From Rhizobacter sp. Root404 (lineage in GTDB: Bacteria; Pseudomonadota; Gammaproteobacteria; Burkholderiales; Burkholderiaceae_C): 64,000 nucleotides of DNA. Location: positions 659,486 through 723,485 of the forward strand of contig NZ_LMDS01000001.1 of NCBI RefSeq assembly GCF_001425865.1, given 5' to 3'. Below the pieces are notes generated by a model. The model made no database searches. It saw nothing but the letters and a program-made list of their open reading frames with translations, and had not been told where the DNA came from. The position numbers and the translations under genes are program-made. Positions 1 through 9,321 of this stretch are shown here, one piece after another. Positions within the stretch are counted from its first letter, which is position 1; the number at the start of each line of letters is the position of its first letter.

Positions 1-1739
1 GCCGCGTTGCCGGCATCGACGAACGCCGCCCACCAGTACGCCGGGTACTTCGGCGAGATCGGGCGGGCGATCTCGACGCTGCCGGTCAGCAGCGTGCGGC
101 CGCCGACCGTGATGCCGCGGATCTCGGGGCCGAGCGTGCGGTAGCCGTAGCCGCGCACAGAGTCGTCGCCGCCGGCGCGGAACAGCAGCGTGTCGGGGAT
201 GCCGACCACGCTCTTCGCGAACACCTGGCCCGCCTCGACCCGCGCGCTGCCGTACCAGCCGTTGCCGAACGGCTCGTAGTAGGTGAGCCTCGCGTAGGCG
301 CGGCCGAACGGTCCCTTGCTGGTCTCGAGCGGATCGCCGAACACCGAGCGGCTGCCACGCGCAACCCCGAGCGCGGCCTGCGCCGAGGTGGTCAGCCCCT
401 TGGTGGGCAGCAGCACGTTGTCGACGTCGCGGAAGATCCAGTGCGAGTTGACCGACACGGCATCGCCCTGGCTGGCCAGGTCGGCGGCGTCGACGCGCGC
501 GTGGGCGATCTCGGCGAACAGCAGGCGCTCGATGCGGCCGGTGTCCTGCGCGCGGCCGATGCGGGCGTTCCAGCCGAGCTGCTGCTGGTCGTCGACCGTC
601 AGCTTCGAGGCCGACCCGGAGACGAGGTTGCGGTACAAGCCCTCGAGTGGGTAGGTGCTCAGCTCGCCGTCCCAGCTCTTGTTCTCCGGACCGTACTGGA
701 CCTTGTTCTTCGCGATCAGCGGCCGGTCGAACACGCGCCGGTTGGTGTGCTCGACGGACACGCGCGGCCCGGTGTTGGCGCTGTAGCCGATGCCGATCGT
801 GGCCTGGTGCTGCGTCAACTCCTTGACACGCACCAGCACCGGCGCGGCGCCCGCGGTGGCCGGGTCGGCATCGAGCTCGACCGAGGCACCCTCGAACAGC
901 CCGAGCTTCTGCAGCCGCTCCTGGAAGTCCAGCAAGGTCTTCTCGCTGTACGGGTCGCCCGGACCGAAGGTGGACAGGCGCCGGATCGCGTCCTCGCCGT
1001 AGCGTTTCGCGCCCTCGATGCGCAGAGTGCCGAGCTGATAGAGCGGGCCGCTGTCGAGCACCACCGCCAGGTCGGCGCGGTTCTCCGGCGCATCGACCCG
1101 GGCCTGGGTGCTGCTCCAGGTCGCGGCGGCGTAGCCGTCGGCGCGCAGCCGCGCCAGCGTCGCGTTCTTCGCGTCGGTCCACGCGCCTTGACGGAACGGG
1201 TCGCCGGGTCGCAGCGGCCACTGCGCGCGCAGCGCGGCGATCTCGCGTTGCGCCGCGACGTTGCCCGCCACGTTCGCCGTCTGCAGCGGGCCGCTGGCCT
1301 CGACGCTGACCGCGTGCACGGTCGCGCGCGGGCCGGGCACCACCGTCACCCGCAGCAGCGGCAGGCCGGCCTCGCTGCCGGCGCGCTCGGCGGTCACGAC
1401 GGCATTGAAGTAGCCCTCGGTCTCGAGCAGTCCGCGCGCCTGCGCCGGGGCGGCGCGCAGCAGGCGTTCGAGTTCGGCGGCGTTGATCGCGTCGGTCGCG
1501 GGCGCGTTCTGGAACCGCGCGAGGTCGAGGTAGTTCAGCAGCAGCGCGCGCAGCGGGCCGGGCGCCTGCACGTCGAGCCGGTACTCGGCGCGGTCGACCG
1601 GCGCGGAAGCGGCGCCGGCAGGCGCCGCCGCAGCGTCGTCGCGCGCGCCGCCCAGACCGAACGGCAGGCTGGCACAGCCGGCCAGCACCGCGGCTGCGCC
1701 CGCCAAGCACGCGGTGCGCAGCACGCCCGCCAAGGTCAT
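1..1739 (-). CDS. tamA: TamA-like Omp85 outer-membrane assembly protein (3' end outside window)
   Basis: This is an outer-membrane protein of the Omp85 superfamily, which works with inner-membrane TamB in inserting outer-membrane proteins. The frame starts at an ATG at 1739 and runs off the left edge, so about 579 N-terminal residues are visible. A hydrophobic leader ends in LAGC, a lipobox-like site at Cys22. Residues about 55-310 look like POTRA repeats, and beta-barrel strands follow, including GIGYSANTGPRV. Near the edge, SVRGYGYRTLGPE matches the conserved VRGY loop of Omp85 barrels. The ATG overlaps the TGA of the upstream VWA gene, so the two are probably translationally coupled. TamA is preferred over BamA because of the short POTRA region. 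The lipobox is unusual for the family and may simply be a signal peptide. Confidence 0.85.
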   Translation of the reverse strand, partial: MTLAGVLRTACLAGAAAVLAGCASLPFGLGGARDDAAAAPAGAASAPVDRAEYRLDVQAPGPLRALLLNYLDLARFQNAPATDAINAAELERLLRAAPAQARGLLETEGYFNAVVTAERAGSEAGLPLLRVTVVPGPRATVHAVSVEASGPLQTANVAGNVAAQREIAALRAQWPLRPGDPFRQGAWTDAKNATLARLRADGYAAATWSSTQARVDAPENRADLAVVLDSGPLYQLGTLRIEGAKRYGEDAIRRLSTFGPGDPYSEKTLLDFQERLQKLGLFEGASVELDADPATAGAAPVLVRVKELTQHQATIGIGYSANTGPRVSVEHTNRRVFDRPLIAKNKVQYGPENKSWDGELSTYPLEGLYRNLVSGSASKLTVDDQQQLGWNARIGRAQDTGRIERLLFAEIAHARVDAADLASQGDAVSVNSHWIFRDVDNVLLPTKGLTTSAQAALGVARGSRSVFGDPLETSKGPFGRAYARLTYYEPFGNGWYGSARVEAGQVFAKSVVGIPDTLLFRAGGDDSVRGYGYRTLGPEIRGITVGGRTLLTGSVEIARPISPKYPAYWWAAFVDAGNA

Positions 1740-2908
1740 TTGCTGAGCAGGCGCATGGCCCCTTCCAGCCCGGCCAGGGTGAGCGGGAACATGCGCTGGT
1801 TCATCAACTGCTGGACCACCGCGATGCTCTGGCGGTAGCCCCACACGCCTTGCGGCTCGGGGTTGATCCAGGCGAACTTCGGAAAGGCCTGCGTGAGCCG
1901 CGCGAGCCATTCGGCGCCCGGCTCCTCGTTGTTGTATTCGACGCTGCCGCCGGGCTGCAGGATCTCGTAAGGGCTCATCGTGGCGTCACCGACGAAGATC
2001 AGCTTGTAGTCCTTGTTGTACTTGCGGATCACGTCCCAGGTGCTGAATTTCTCGCTGTAGCGACGGCGGTTGTTCTTCCACATGAAGTCGTAGACGCAGT
2101 TGTGGAAGTAATAAAACTCCAGGTGCTTGAACTCGCTCTTCGCGGCGCTGAAGATCTCCTCGACGCGGTGGATGTGTTCGTCCATCGTGCCGCCCACGTC
2201 CATCAGCAGCAGCACCTTCACCTTGTTGTGGCGCTCGGGCACCATCTTGATGTCGAGCCAGCCGGCGTTCGCGGCGGTGCTGCGGATGGTGTCGTCGAGG
2301 TCGAGTTCCTCCGCCGAGCCTTCGCGCGCGAAGCGGCGCAGGCGGCGCAGCGCGACCTTGATGTTGCGCGTGCCCAGTTCGAGGCTGTCGTCGTAGTCCT
2401 TGAACTGGCGCTGGTCCCAGACCTTCACCGCGCTCTTGTTGCGCGACTTGTCCTGCCCGATGCGGATGCCCTGCGGGTTGTAGCCGTAGGCGCCGAACGG
2501 GCTGGTGCCGCCGGTGCCGATCATCCGGTTGCCGCCTTCGTGGCGCTCCTTCTGCTCCTCGAAGCGCTTCTTCAGCGTCTTCATCAGCTCGTCCCAGCCC
2601 ATCTTCTCGATCGCGGCCTTCTCCTCGGCGCTGAGCTCGAGCTCGAGCTTCTTCTGCAGCCAGTCGAGCGGCACCTCCTGCGTGAAGTCGGTCAGCATCT
2701 CGACGCCCTTGAAGTAGGCGGCGAACGCGCGGTCGAACTTGTCGAAGTTGGCCTCGTCCTTCACGAGCGAGGTGCGGGCGAGGTAGTAGAACTCGTCGAC
2801 GGTGTTGTCGATCACGCCGGCCTGGATCGCCTCGAGCAGCACCAGGTACTCCTTGACGGAGACCTTGAGCTTGGCCGCGCGCAGCGTGAAGAAGAAGTTG
2901 ATGAGCAT
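1736..2908 (-). CDS. VWA domain-containing CoxE-like protein
   Basis: This 390-residue cytoplasmic protein has a C-terminal von Willebrand factor A domain. Such CoxE-like proteins usually act with a MoxR-family AAA+ ATPase as a metal-dependent chaperone pair. The start is the ATG at 2908, where the sequence MLINFFFTLRAAK matches family N-termini. A charged helical middle (EEKAAIEKMGWDELMKTL) precedes the VWA domain, whose metal site reads LLLMDVGGTMDEH, a D-x-G-x-T variant of the MIDAS motif. A MoxR-type ATPase gene lies at 7679-8521 on the same strand but is separated by three reading frames and an oppositely oriented gene. The stop overlaps the start of tamA. The exact client is unknown. 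Confidence 0.85.
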   Translation of the reverse strand: MLINFFFTLRAAKLKVSVKEYLVLLEAIQAGVIDNTVDEFYYLARTSLVKDEANFDKFDRAFAAYFKGVEMLTDFTQEVPLDWLQKKLELELSAEEKAAIEKMGWDELMKTLKKRFEEQKERHEGGNRMIGTGGTSPFGAYGYNPQGIRIGQDKSRNKSAVKVWDQRQFKDYDDSLELGTRNIKVALRRLRRFAREGSAEELDLDDTIRSTAANAGWLDIKMVPERHNKVKVLLLMDVGGTMDEHIHRVEEIFSAAKSEFKHLEFYYFHNCVYDFMWKNNRRRYSEKFSTWDVIRKYNKDYKLIFVGDATMSPYEILQPGGSVEYNNEEPGAEWLARLTQAFPKFAWINPEPQGVWGYRQSIAVVQQLMNQRMFPLTLAGLEGAMRLLSK

Positions 2909-3098
2909 GGGCTTCCCCCGGGGAGACCGCTCTATTGTGGCGGCAGTCCCCGCGGCCCGCGCGCGCAGGGGCGTTGCAAGGTCAAGCCCTCTTCGGGGGG
3001 ACAGGAAAGCCCGGGTCCGTGGCGCGGTGCAGCGCTCGCCTGGCGCAAGCGCCGGCGCGATACTTCCGCATCGCCTTTCGCGCCCCCTTGACCACCAC

Positions 3099-4274
3099 GT
3101 GCAAGACATCCGGACCGTCCTGCTGCTGATCGCCTTCCAGCAAGGCCTGTGCGCCTTCAGCTGGTGGGTGGGCGGCTGGCGCCTCGGTCTGCCGCGGTTC
3201 GTGGCGCTCCACTGGATGATCGCGGCGATGTCGACGGCGGTCGGTCTGGCGCTGATCCTGCAGCGCGGGGTGTGGCCGCCGTTCCTGACGCTGGTGGTCG
3301 CGAACCTGGCGATCATGTTCGCCTTCGTCGTGATGCGCCGCGGCGTGCAGCTGTTCCTGCGCCTGCCGGTGACGGATGGCGAGCACGTCGGCCTGCTGGC
3401 GTTCGACGCGATCCTGCTGCTCGGCTTCGTGGCGGGTGAACACACCACGGTGGCCGTCGTCGGTGCCTCGGTGCCGATCGCCTGGACGCTGCTGCGCGCC
3501 GCCTGGGAAAGCCACGCCGCCTTGCTGCGGGAGGGCTCGCGTGCGACGGCGCACGTGGTGGCGACGCCGCTGACGATCCTCGGCGCGCTGTTCGCGCTGC
3601 GCGCGATCGTCGGCCTGCTCGCGCCCGAGGTCGCCGCGCGTCCGCTGCACGAGGCGAACGCGTTCAACGGCGTGGTCGTGATGGTGTTAATGCTGGTCGG
3701 CCTGTTGCTGAACCTGGTGCTGGCGCTGATGGTCGTCGGCCGCTTGGTCAGCCGGTTGCAGCATCTGTCGGAACGCGATGCGCTGACCGGCTTGCTGAAC
3801 CGCCGCGCGATCGCGCCGCTGCTGGCCCGTGAAGCGGGGCGCCTGCGCCGCTACGGCGAGAGCTATGCGCTGCTGATGGTCGACGTGGACCACTTCAAGA
3901 CGATCAACGACTGCCATGGCCATGCCGCCGGCGACGCGGCGCTGGTGCAGCTGGCGCGGGTGCTGCGCGAGGCCGCGCGCGAGGTCGACAGCATCGCCCG
4001 CATGGGCGGCGAGGAGTTCTGCATCCTGCTGCCGCATTGCGACCAGGACGGTGCGATGCGGCTGGCCGAGCGCGTTCACGCGGCGATGCATGAAGCGGTA
4101 TGGACCGGCGCGACGCAGCGGCTCACGGTGAGCGTCGGCGTGGCGGTCGCGCTCGCGCCCGAGGAAACGCCCGAGGCCGTGCTCGAGCGCGCCGATCAGG
4201 CTCTGTATCGCGCCAAGAACGACGGTCGCGACCGCGTGGTCGTGGCCGAGCCGCGCCGGCTGGCGGTGGCGTGA
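3099..4274 (+). CDS. Membrane-bound GGDEF diguanylate cyclase
   Basis: This protein is predicted to make cyclic di-GMP from two GTP. It has 391 residues if translation begins at the GTG at 3099, chosen because it directly precedes the first hydrophobic segment (TVLLLIAFQQGLCAF). About six membrane helices fill residues 1-215, with no recognisable sensor fold. A GGDEF domain follows: DALTGLLNRRA, then the active-site loop GGEEF at residues 303-307. The product-inhibition site RxxD is present as REVD at 294-297, exactly five residues before the loop, so feedback inhibition by c-di-GMP is expected. The gene diverges from the minus-strand VWA gene and converges on the S9 peptidase. An upstream start at 2802 in the same frame is possible but would lie within the opposite gene. 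Confidence 0.85.
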   Translation: MQDIRTVLLLIAFQQGLCAFSWWVGGWRLGLPRFVALHWMIAAMSTAVGLALILQRGVWPPFLTLVVANLAIMFAFVVMRRGVQLFLRLPVTDGEHVGLLAFDAILLLGFVAGEHTTVAVVGASVPIAWTLLRAAWESHAALLREGSRATAHVVATPLTILGALFALRAIVGLLAPEVAARPLHEANAFNGVVVMVLMLVGLLLNLVLALMVVGRLVSRLQHLSERDALTGLLNRRAIAPLLAREAGRLRRYGESYALLMVDVDHFKTINDCHGHAAGDAALVQLARVLREAAREVDSIARMGGEEFCILLPHCDQDGAMRLAERVHAAMHEAVWTGATQRLTVSVGVAVALAPEETPEAVLERADQALYRAKNDGRDRVVVAEPRRLAVA

Positions 4275-4281
4275 CGCGGCG

Positions 4282-6303
4282 TCAGCGGCGGCCGTGCGGC
4301 GCGGCCTTGCGCGCGTGCGGGTCGTGGCGCCGCAGCCAGTCGAAGAATTCGGCGTACCAGAGCTGCGAGTTGCGCGGCTTCAGCACCCAGTGGTTCTCGT
4401 CCGGGAACCACAGCAGCCGCGCGTCGACGCCCTTGGCCTTCAGCGTGTTGTAGTAGGCCAGGCCCTGTTGATCCGGCACGCGGTAGTCGCGCGCGCCGTG
4501 GATCACCAGCGTCGGCGTCGCCATCGCGGCGACGAAATGGCTCGGGCTCTGGGCCTGGATCTTCAAAGGGTCGTCCCAGTACCAGCAGCCGAGTTCCTTG
4601 GCATGCCAGGTGTAGGCGTCGTCGCTGAACATCGCCTGCCAGTCGAAGCAGCCGGCGTGGCAGACGTAGGCGTTGTAGCGGCCGGCCTTCACGTGGCCGT
4701 TCATCCACGCGACCATGAAGCCGCCGTAGCTGCCGCCGGCCGCGAACAGCCGCTTGCGGTCGGCCCACGGTTGCTTCAGCAGCCAGTCGCTGCCGGCCTC
4801 CACGTCCTGCAGTTCCAGCTCGCCCCAGCGGTGCGTGATGCTGTCGAGAAAGGCCTGGCCGAAGCCGCTCGAGCCGTGGTAGTTGACGCAGGCGACGACG
4901 TAGCCCTGGGCCGCGAACGCGTGGGTGTTCCAGCGGTAGTGGAAGGTGTCGCCGGCCGCGGCGTGCGGGCCCCCGTGGATGCTGTGCAGCACCGGGTGCT
5001 TCTTCTTGCTGTCGAAGCGCGGCGGGTAGGTCAGCCACATCTGCACCGGCTCGCCGAGCGCACCCTTGAACGTGACCTCCTCGCAGTCGCCGAGGCGCAG
5101 CGTCGCGAGCAGCGCGTCGTTGAAGGTGTCGAGCCGCAGCGGTGCCTGGCCGTCGCGCACCGCGTGCACGCGCGCCGGGTGCATCAGCGTGTCGGCGCTG
5201 GCGACGATCACGCCGCCGGCGACGTCGAAGGCCTGGACCCAGCCGCCCTGCAACGCGACGCTCGCGGTGCGGCTGGCGATCGCATAGCGGTAGAGGTGGT
5301 TGCGCCCGCGGTCCTGGGCGCAGAAGTAAAGCGCCGCGGCATCGGCCGACCAGCGCAGCGGCGCCTCGACCGCGTGGTCCCACGCGTCGCTGAGCAGTGA
5401 CCACGCGCCCCCGCGTTCCAGCACGGCGGCGAGCGCCGGCGCGGTGTGGCGCTGCGCGGTGTGCGCCGCCAGCATCGCGATGCGCCGGCCGTCGGGGCTG
5501 TAGCGCGGTGCGTCGAAGTCCCAGTCCGGGTCGGCGGTCAGCGCGGTGAACTTGCCGGATCGCAGCTGCAACTCGACCAGCGTCTTGCGGTTCTCGATGC
5601 GCTTCTCGGCCTGCGGGTCGTGCACGAACGCGAGGTGACGGCCGTCCGGCGCGATGTCGAAGAAGCCCGCGCCGGGGTCGGCGCGCGGCAGTTCGTAGGC
5701 CGTGCCTTCGAACAGGTCGGTGATGCGACCGCTGGCGAGGTCGAGCACGTGCAGGTGCGGCACGCGGCCCATCGGCAGGTTGTCGTCCCAGAAGCGGTAC
5801 TGCGCCTCGCTGGTGACGTAGCCCGTGGCCTTGCGGTCCTGGAACTCCCGCCACCGCCTGGCCTGCGCCTTGGTGCCCTTCAGCTCCGGCCAGACCCAGG
5901 CGACGAACGCGAGCCGCTTGCCGTCCGGGAACCACTTGAACGCGCCGACCCCGGGCGCGAAGTGGGTGGCGCGCCGCGCCTCGCCGCCGTCCGGCGCGAT
6001 CAGGTACAGCTGCGCCGATTCGTCCTTGCGGCCCTCCTGCTCGCGGCGCGCGATGAAGGCGATCTGCTCGCCGCTGGGCGACCACTGCGCCTGGCCGTCC
6101 TTCTCGCCGCAGCTCGTCAGGCGCCGCGGCGCGCCCCCGAAGGTCGAGAGCAGCCACAGGCTGGCGACACTCTTGTTGTCCTCCATCGAGAAGCTGCTGA
6201 CCGCGCACACCGCCTGCGCGCCGTCGGGCGCGAGCGACAGGCCGCCGATGCGCTCGAATTTCCAGAGGTCGTCGATGGTGATGAGTTTCTTCTTGTCGGG
6301 CAT
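4282..6303 (-). CDS. S9 family serine peptidase (prolyl oligopeptidase / acylaminoacyl-peptidase type)
   Basis: This 673-residue peptidase is predicted to cleave short peptides or acylated N-termini. Residues 1-400 form a beta-propeller-like region with repeated blade motifs such as LAPDGAQ, WSPSGEQIAF, WFPDGKRLAFV and YSPDGRRIAM. The C-terminal third is an alpha/beta hydrolase domain with nucleophile motif GGSYGGFM (Ser525), Asp606 in ARDYRVP and His638 in DENHW, a complete catalytic triad. No signal peptide is evident, so it is probably cytoplasmic. It is preceded by the DUF3667 gene on the same strand 40 bases upstream and ends 7 bases from the convergent cyclase gene. Confidence 0.9.
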   Translation of the reverse strand: MPDKKKLITIDDLWKFERIGGLSLAPDGAQAVCAVSSFSMEDNKSVASLWLLSTFGGAPRRLTSCGEKDGQAQWSPSGEQIAFIARREQEGRKDESAQLYLIAPDGGEARRATHFAPGVGAFKWFPDGKRLAFVAWVWPELKGTKAQARRWREFQDRKATGYVTSEAQYRFWDDNLPMGRVPHLHVLDLASGRITDLFEGTAYELPRADPGAGFFDIAPDGRHLAFVHDPQAEKRIENRKTLVELQLRSGKFTALTADPDWDFDAPRYSPDGRRIAMLAAHTAQRHTAPALAAVLERGGAWSLLSDAWDHAVEAPLRWSADAAALYFCAQDRGRNHLYRYAIASRTASVALQGGWVQAFDVAGGVIVASADTLMHPARVHAVRDGQAPLRLDTFNDALLATLRLGDCEEVTFKGALGEPVQMWLTYPPRFDSKKKHPVLHSIHGGPHAAAGDTFHYRWNTHAFAAQGYVVACVNYHGSSGFGQAFLDSITHRWGELELQDVEAGSDWLLKQPWADRKRLFAAGGSYGGFMVAWMNGHVKAGRYNAYVCHAGCFDWQAMFSDDAYTWHAKELGCWYWDDPLKIQAQSPSHFVAAMATPTLVIHGARDYRVPDQQGLAYYNTLKAKGVDARLLWFPDENHWVLKPRNSQLWYAEFFDWLRRHDPHARKAAPHGRR

Positions 6304-6343
6304 GGTTTTCTCTCTGTGGCGACAGCGGAACGCGTGAACGCGA

Positions 6344-7081
6344 TCAACCCGACAACAGCGCCGCGTGCGCGCGGGCGCCGACGCCGATCAGGAAGATCAT
6401 CGACAGGTAGGCCAGGGCGGCCGCAGCGGCGGCCTTCAGCGCCGTGAGCCACGGACGACCCCGGTAGAACTGCGCGCCGGCCCACCCGAAGTACGCGAAC
6501 CAGGCAGCCCAGAACAATTGCACCGCCATCTGCGACGGCACCAGCGATGAGCTGGCGAATGCCACCGGGATCACGACGAGCAGCAGCAGCCCCCGCACGC
6601 TGAGCGCATAAGCCGCCAGCACCATGTGCTCGAACAGGTTCAGGCGCGCCGAGCGGAACATCAACGCGCAGCAGCCGCCGAGCAGCGGAACCTGCGCGAT
6701 CTGCAGCAGGTTGAAGTGACGCTGCAGCAGATCGGTGGGTGCGGCCGCGAGGCCGTCCTGCGCAAGCACCTGGTAGCCCGTGAGCTGGATGGCGAGTGCG
6801 CTCGTGCCGACGATCACCGTCAGCGTCGCGAACGGACCGTAGTGGCGCCGCCGCCGGCCGTCGACGAAATCCCGCGCGACCCGGCCCGGCCCGCTCAGCA
6901 ACGCCCACAGGAACGCGAGCGGCGTGCGTTCGACGTTCGCGAAGGCGTGCAACAGGTCGCGGATGACGTCGACGAAGCGCAGGCGCGTGGTGTCGGCGCG
7001 CTGCCCGCACTGCCCGCAGAAGCGCTCGGTGCCGGCCAGCGCATTGCCGCAGTTCAGACAGCGCAGGCCCGGCGTCACCAC
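6344..7081 (-). CDS. DUF3667 membrane protein with N-terminal zinc ribbon
   Basis: This 245-residue protein resembles the DUF3667 family, whose function is unknown. It starts at GTG 7081, or at the adjacent GTG 7078. Two CxxC pairs near the N-terminus (CLNCG and CGQCGQ) form a probable zinc ribbon. A conserved segment (LRFVDVIRDLLHAFANVE) precedes four or five hydrophobic segments. The start lies only 4 bases after the acetyltransferase stop, so it is likely the last but one member of an operon running from moxR through the GNAT gene to the S9 peptidase gene. No enzymatic motif was seen. Confidence 0.7.
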   Translation of the reverse strand: MVTPGLRCLNCGNALAGTERFCGQCGQRADTTRLRFVDVIRDLLHAFANVERTPLAFLWALLSGPGRVARDFVDGRRRRHYGPFATLTVIVGTSALAIQLTGYQVLAQDGLAAAPTDLLQRHFNLLQIAQVPLLGGCCALMFRSARLNLFEHMVLAAYALSVRGLLLLVVIPVAFASSSLVPSQMAVQLFWAAWFAYFGWAGAQFYRGRPWLTALKAAAAAALAYLSMIFLIGVGARAHAALLSG

Positions 7082-7085
7082 CGCG

Positions 7086-7678
7086 TCAGGCCAGACGCGG
7101 CTTGTCGAGTTGCCAGCGCAGGTGCGTCTTCACCGTCGGCCACTCGGACTCGATGATGCTGTAGACGACGGTGTCGCGCAGCGTGCCGTTGGCCGCCCGG
7201 CCGTGGTTGCGCAGCACGCCGTCGAGCTTGGCGCCGAGCCGCTCGATCGCACGACGGCTCTGGTGGTTGAAGAAATGGGTGCGGAACTCGACCGCGATGC
7301 AGCCGAGCTGCTCGAACGCGTGGCCGAGCAGCAGCAGCTTGCACTCGGTGTTGAACGGGCTGCGCTGCATGCGCATCGCGGTCCAGGTGGAGCCGATCTC
7401 GACCCGCTTGTTCACCGCGTCGACGTTCATGTAGGTCGTCATGCCGACGATGCGCCCGGCGGCGTCGAAGCTCGTGAACGGCAGCATCGACCCCTTGGCC
7501 TGCAGCTCGAGCCGGCGCTCGATCTCCGCCCCCATCGCGTCGGGCGCGGGCACGTTCGTGTACCAGATCTTCCACAGATCGCCTTCGCGCGCGGCCTCGG
7601 CCAGGCCGGGAAGATGGTCCTTCGCGAGCGACTTCAGCGCGCAGTGAGCGCCGCTCAGTTCGACCGGGCTCAACCAGC

Positions 7679-7682
<4 letters not shown>
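7086..7682 (-). CDS. GNAT family N-acetyltransferase (RimJ/RimL-like)
   Basis: This 198-residue protein is predicted to transfer acetyl from acetyl-CoA to an amine. It shows the RimJ/RimL-type pattern: an N-terminal strand with VELSGAHCALKSL, a central VEIGSTWTAMRMQRSPFNTE region, and the C-terminal VEFRTHFFNHQSRRAIERLGAKLDGVLRNH. That last stretch is characteristic of acetyltransferases of this group that act on protein N-termini or small amines. The ATG at 7682 overlaps the moxR stop by four bases (ATGA), so it is translationally coupled to the ATPase gene. The substrate cannot be predicted. Confidence 0.85.
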
Positions 7683-8521
<839 letters not shown>

Positions 8522-8562
8522 GGGGGTGGGCGGTGCGGCTGTGGTGTCGGGGTCTCGGATCA

Positions 8563-8583
8563 GTATAAGGGGGCCCCTATAAT
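8563..8583. promoter_or_regulatory. Divergent promoter region with imperfect palindrome (moxR / cytochrome c)
   Basis: The 97-base divergent spacer contains a perfect TATAAT at 8578-8583 on the plus strand, placed to start the cytochrome gene about 30 bases before its ATG. On the minus strand, TATACT (complement of 8562-8567) could serve moxR. The two boxes lie in an imperfect palindrome (TATAAGGGGG facing CCCCTATA). No good -35 hexamer is visible on either side, so an activator or a weak promoter is possible. Confidence 0.4.
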
Positions 8584-8618
8584 CGGTGGTTGGACTGAAA
8601 TCACCGCCTGCTGAACCC

Positions 8619-9275
8619 ATGAAAAATCTCGTCCGTTCGATGATCGCGCTCGTGGCAGCGCTCGGCTCGCTGGGCTTTGCGATGGAAGCAACGGCCCAGG
8701 ACGCGAAGGCCGGCGAAAAGAAGGCCGCGATGTGCATCGGCTGCCACGGCATCCCCGACTACAAGGCGAGCTTCCCCGAGGTCTACCGCGTGCCGATGAT
8801 CGCGGGCCAGAACGCGAAGTACATCGTCTCGGCGCTGACCCAGTACAAGAAGGGCGACCGCAAGCACCCGACGATGCGCGGCATCGCGGCCTCGCTGAGC
8901 GATCAGGACATGGCCGACCTGGCGGCGTTCTACTCGACCGAAGCCAAGTCCGAGCCGGTGACCGCCGCGCCGGCCGACGTGCCCGCGAACGTCGCCGAGC
9001 TGCTCAAGAAGGGCAACTGCGCGTCCTGCCACGGCGCCAACTTCAACACCCCGATCGACCCGAGCTACCCCAAGCTGGCCGGCCAGCACGGCGACTATCT
9101 GTACGTGGCGCTGCGCGAGTACCAGACCGACAAGAACGCGCTGGTCGGCCGCAACAACGCGATCATGATGGGCATGGCCCGCCCGTTCACGCATGCCGAG
9201 GCCAAGGTGCTCGCGAACTATTTCGCGACGCTGCCGGGCGAGCTGAAGACGGTGCCGCAATCGCGCTTTCGCTGA
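8619..9275 (+). CDS. Diheme periplasmic cytochrome c (cytochrome c4 / c553 type)
   Basis: This 218-residue periplasmic electron carrier has a cleavable signal peptide (residues 1-27, ending AMEATAQ). It has two class I cytochrome c domains with heme-attachment sites CIGCH at residues 39-43 and CASCH at 134-138. The two-domain layout and length match cytochrome c4, which typically delivers electrons to terminal oxidases. Start 8619 is chosen for the signal peptide. A strong terminator follows the stop. The gene stands alone on its strand between divergent moxR and convergent copA. Confidence 0.9.
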   Translation: MKNLVRSMIALVAALGSLGFAMEATAQDAKAGEKKAAMCIGCHGIPDYKASFPEVYRVPMIAGQNAKYIVSALTQYKKGDRKHPTMRGIAASLSDQDMADLAAFYSTEAKSEPVTAAPADVPANVAELLKKGNCASCHGANFNTPIDPSYPKLAGQHGDYLYVALREYQTDKNALVGRNNAIMMGMARPFTHAEAKVLANYFATLPGELKTVPQSRFR

Positions 9276-9293
9276 CCGTCCCTCGCTCGCCTG

Positions 9294-9321
9294 AAAAGCC
9301 GCTGCCCGTCAGCGGCTTTTT
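9294..9321. terminator. Bidirectional rho-independent terminator
   Basis: A stem AGCCGCTG / CAGCGGCT with a five-base loop is flanked by AAAA on the left and TTTTT on the right, so it can terminate the cytochrome gene on the plus strand and copA on the minus strand. The copA stop codon lies at its right edge. Confidence 0.9.

Noticed and set aside
441..1838. Long plus-strand open frame of 465 codons opposite tamA
   Set aside because: Its Arg/Ala/Val-rich composition is typical of antisense reading of GC-rich coding DNA, and the opposite strand shows clear Omp85 motifs.
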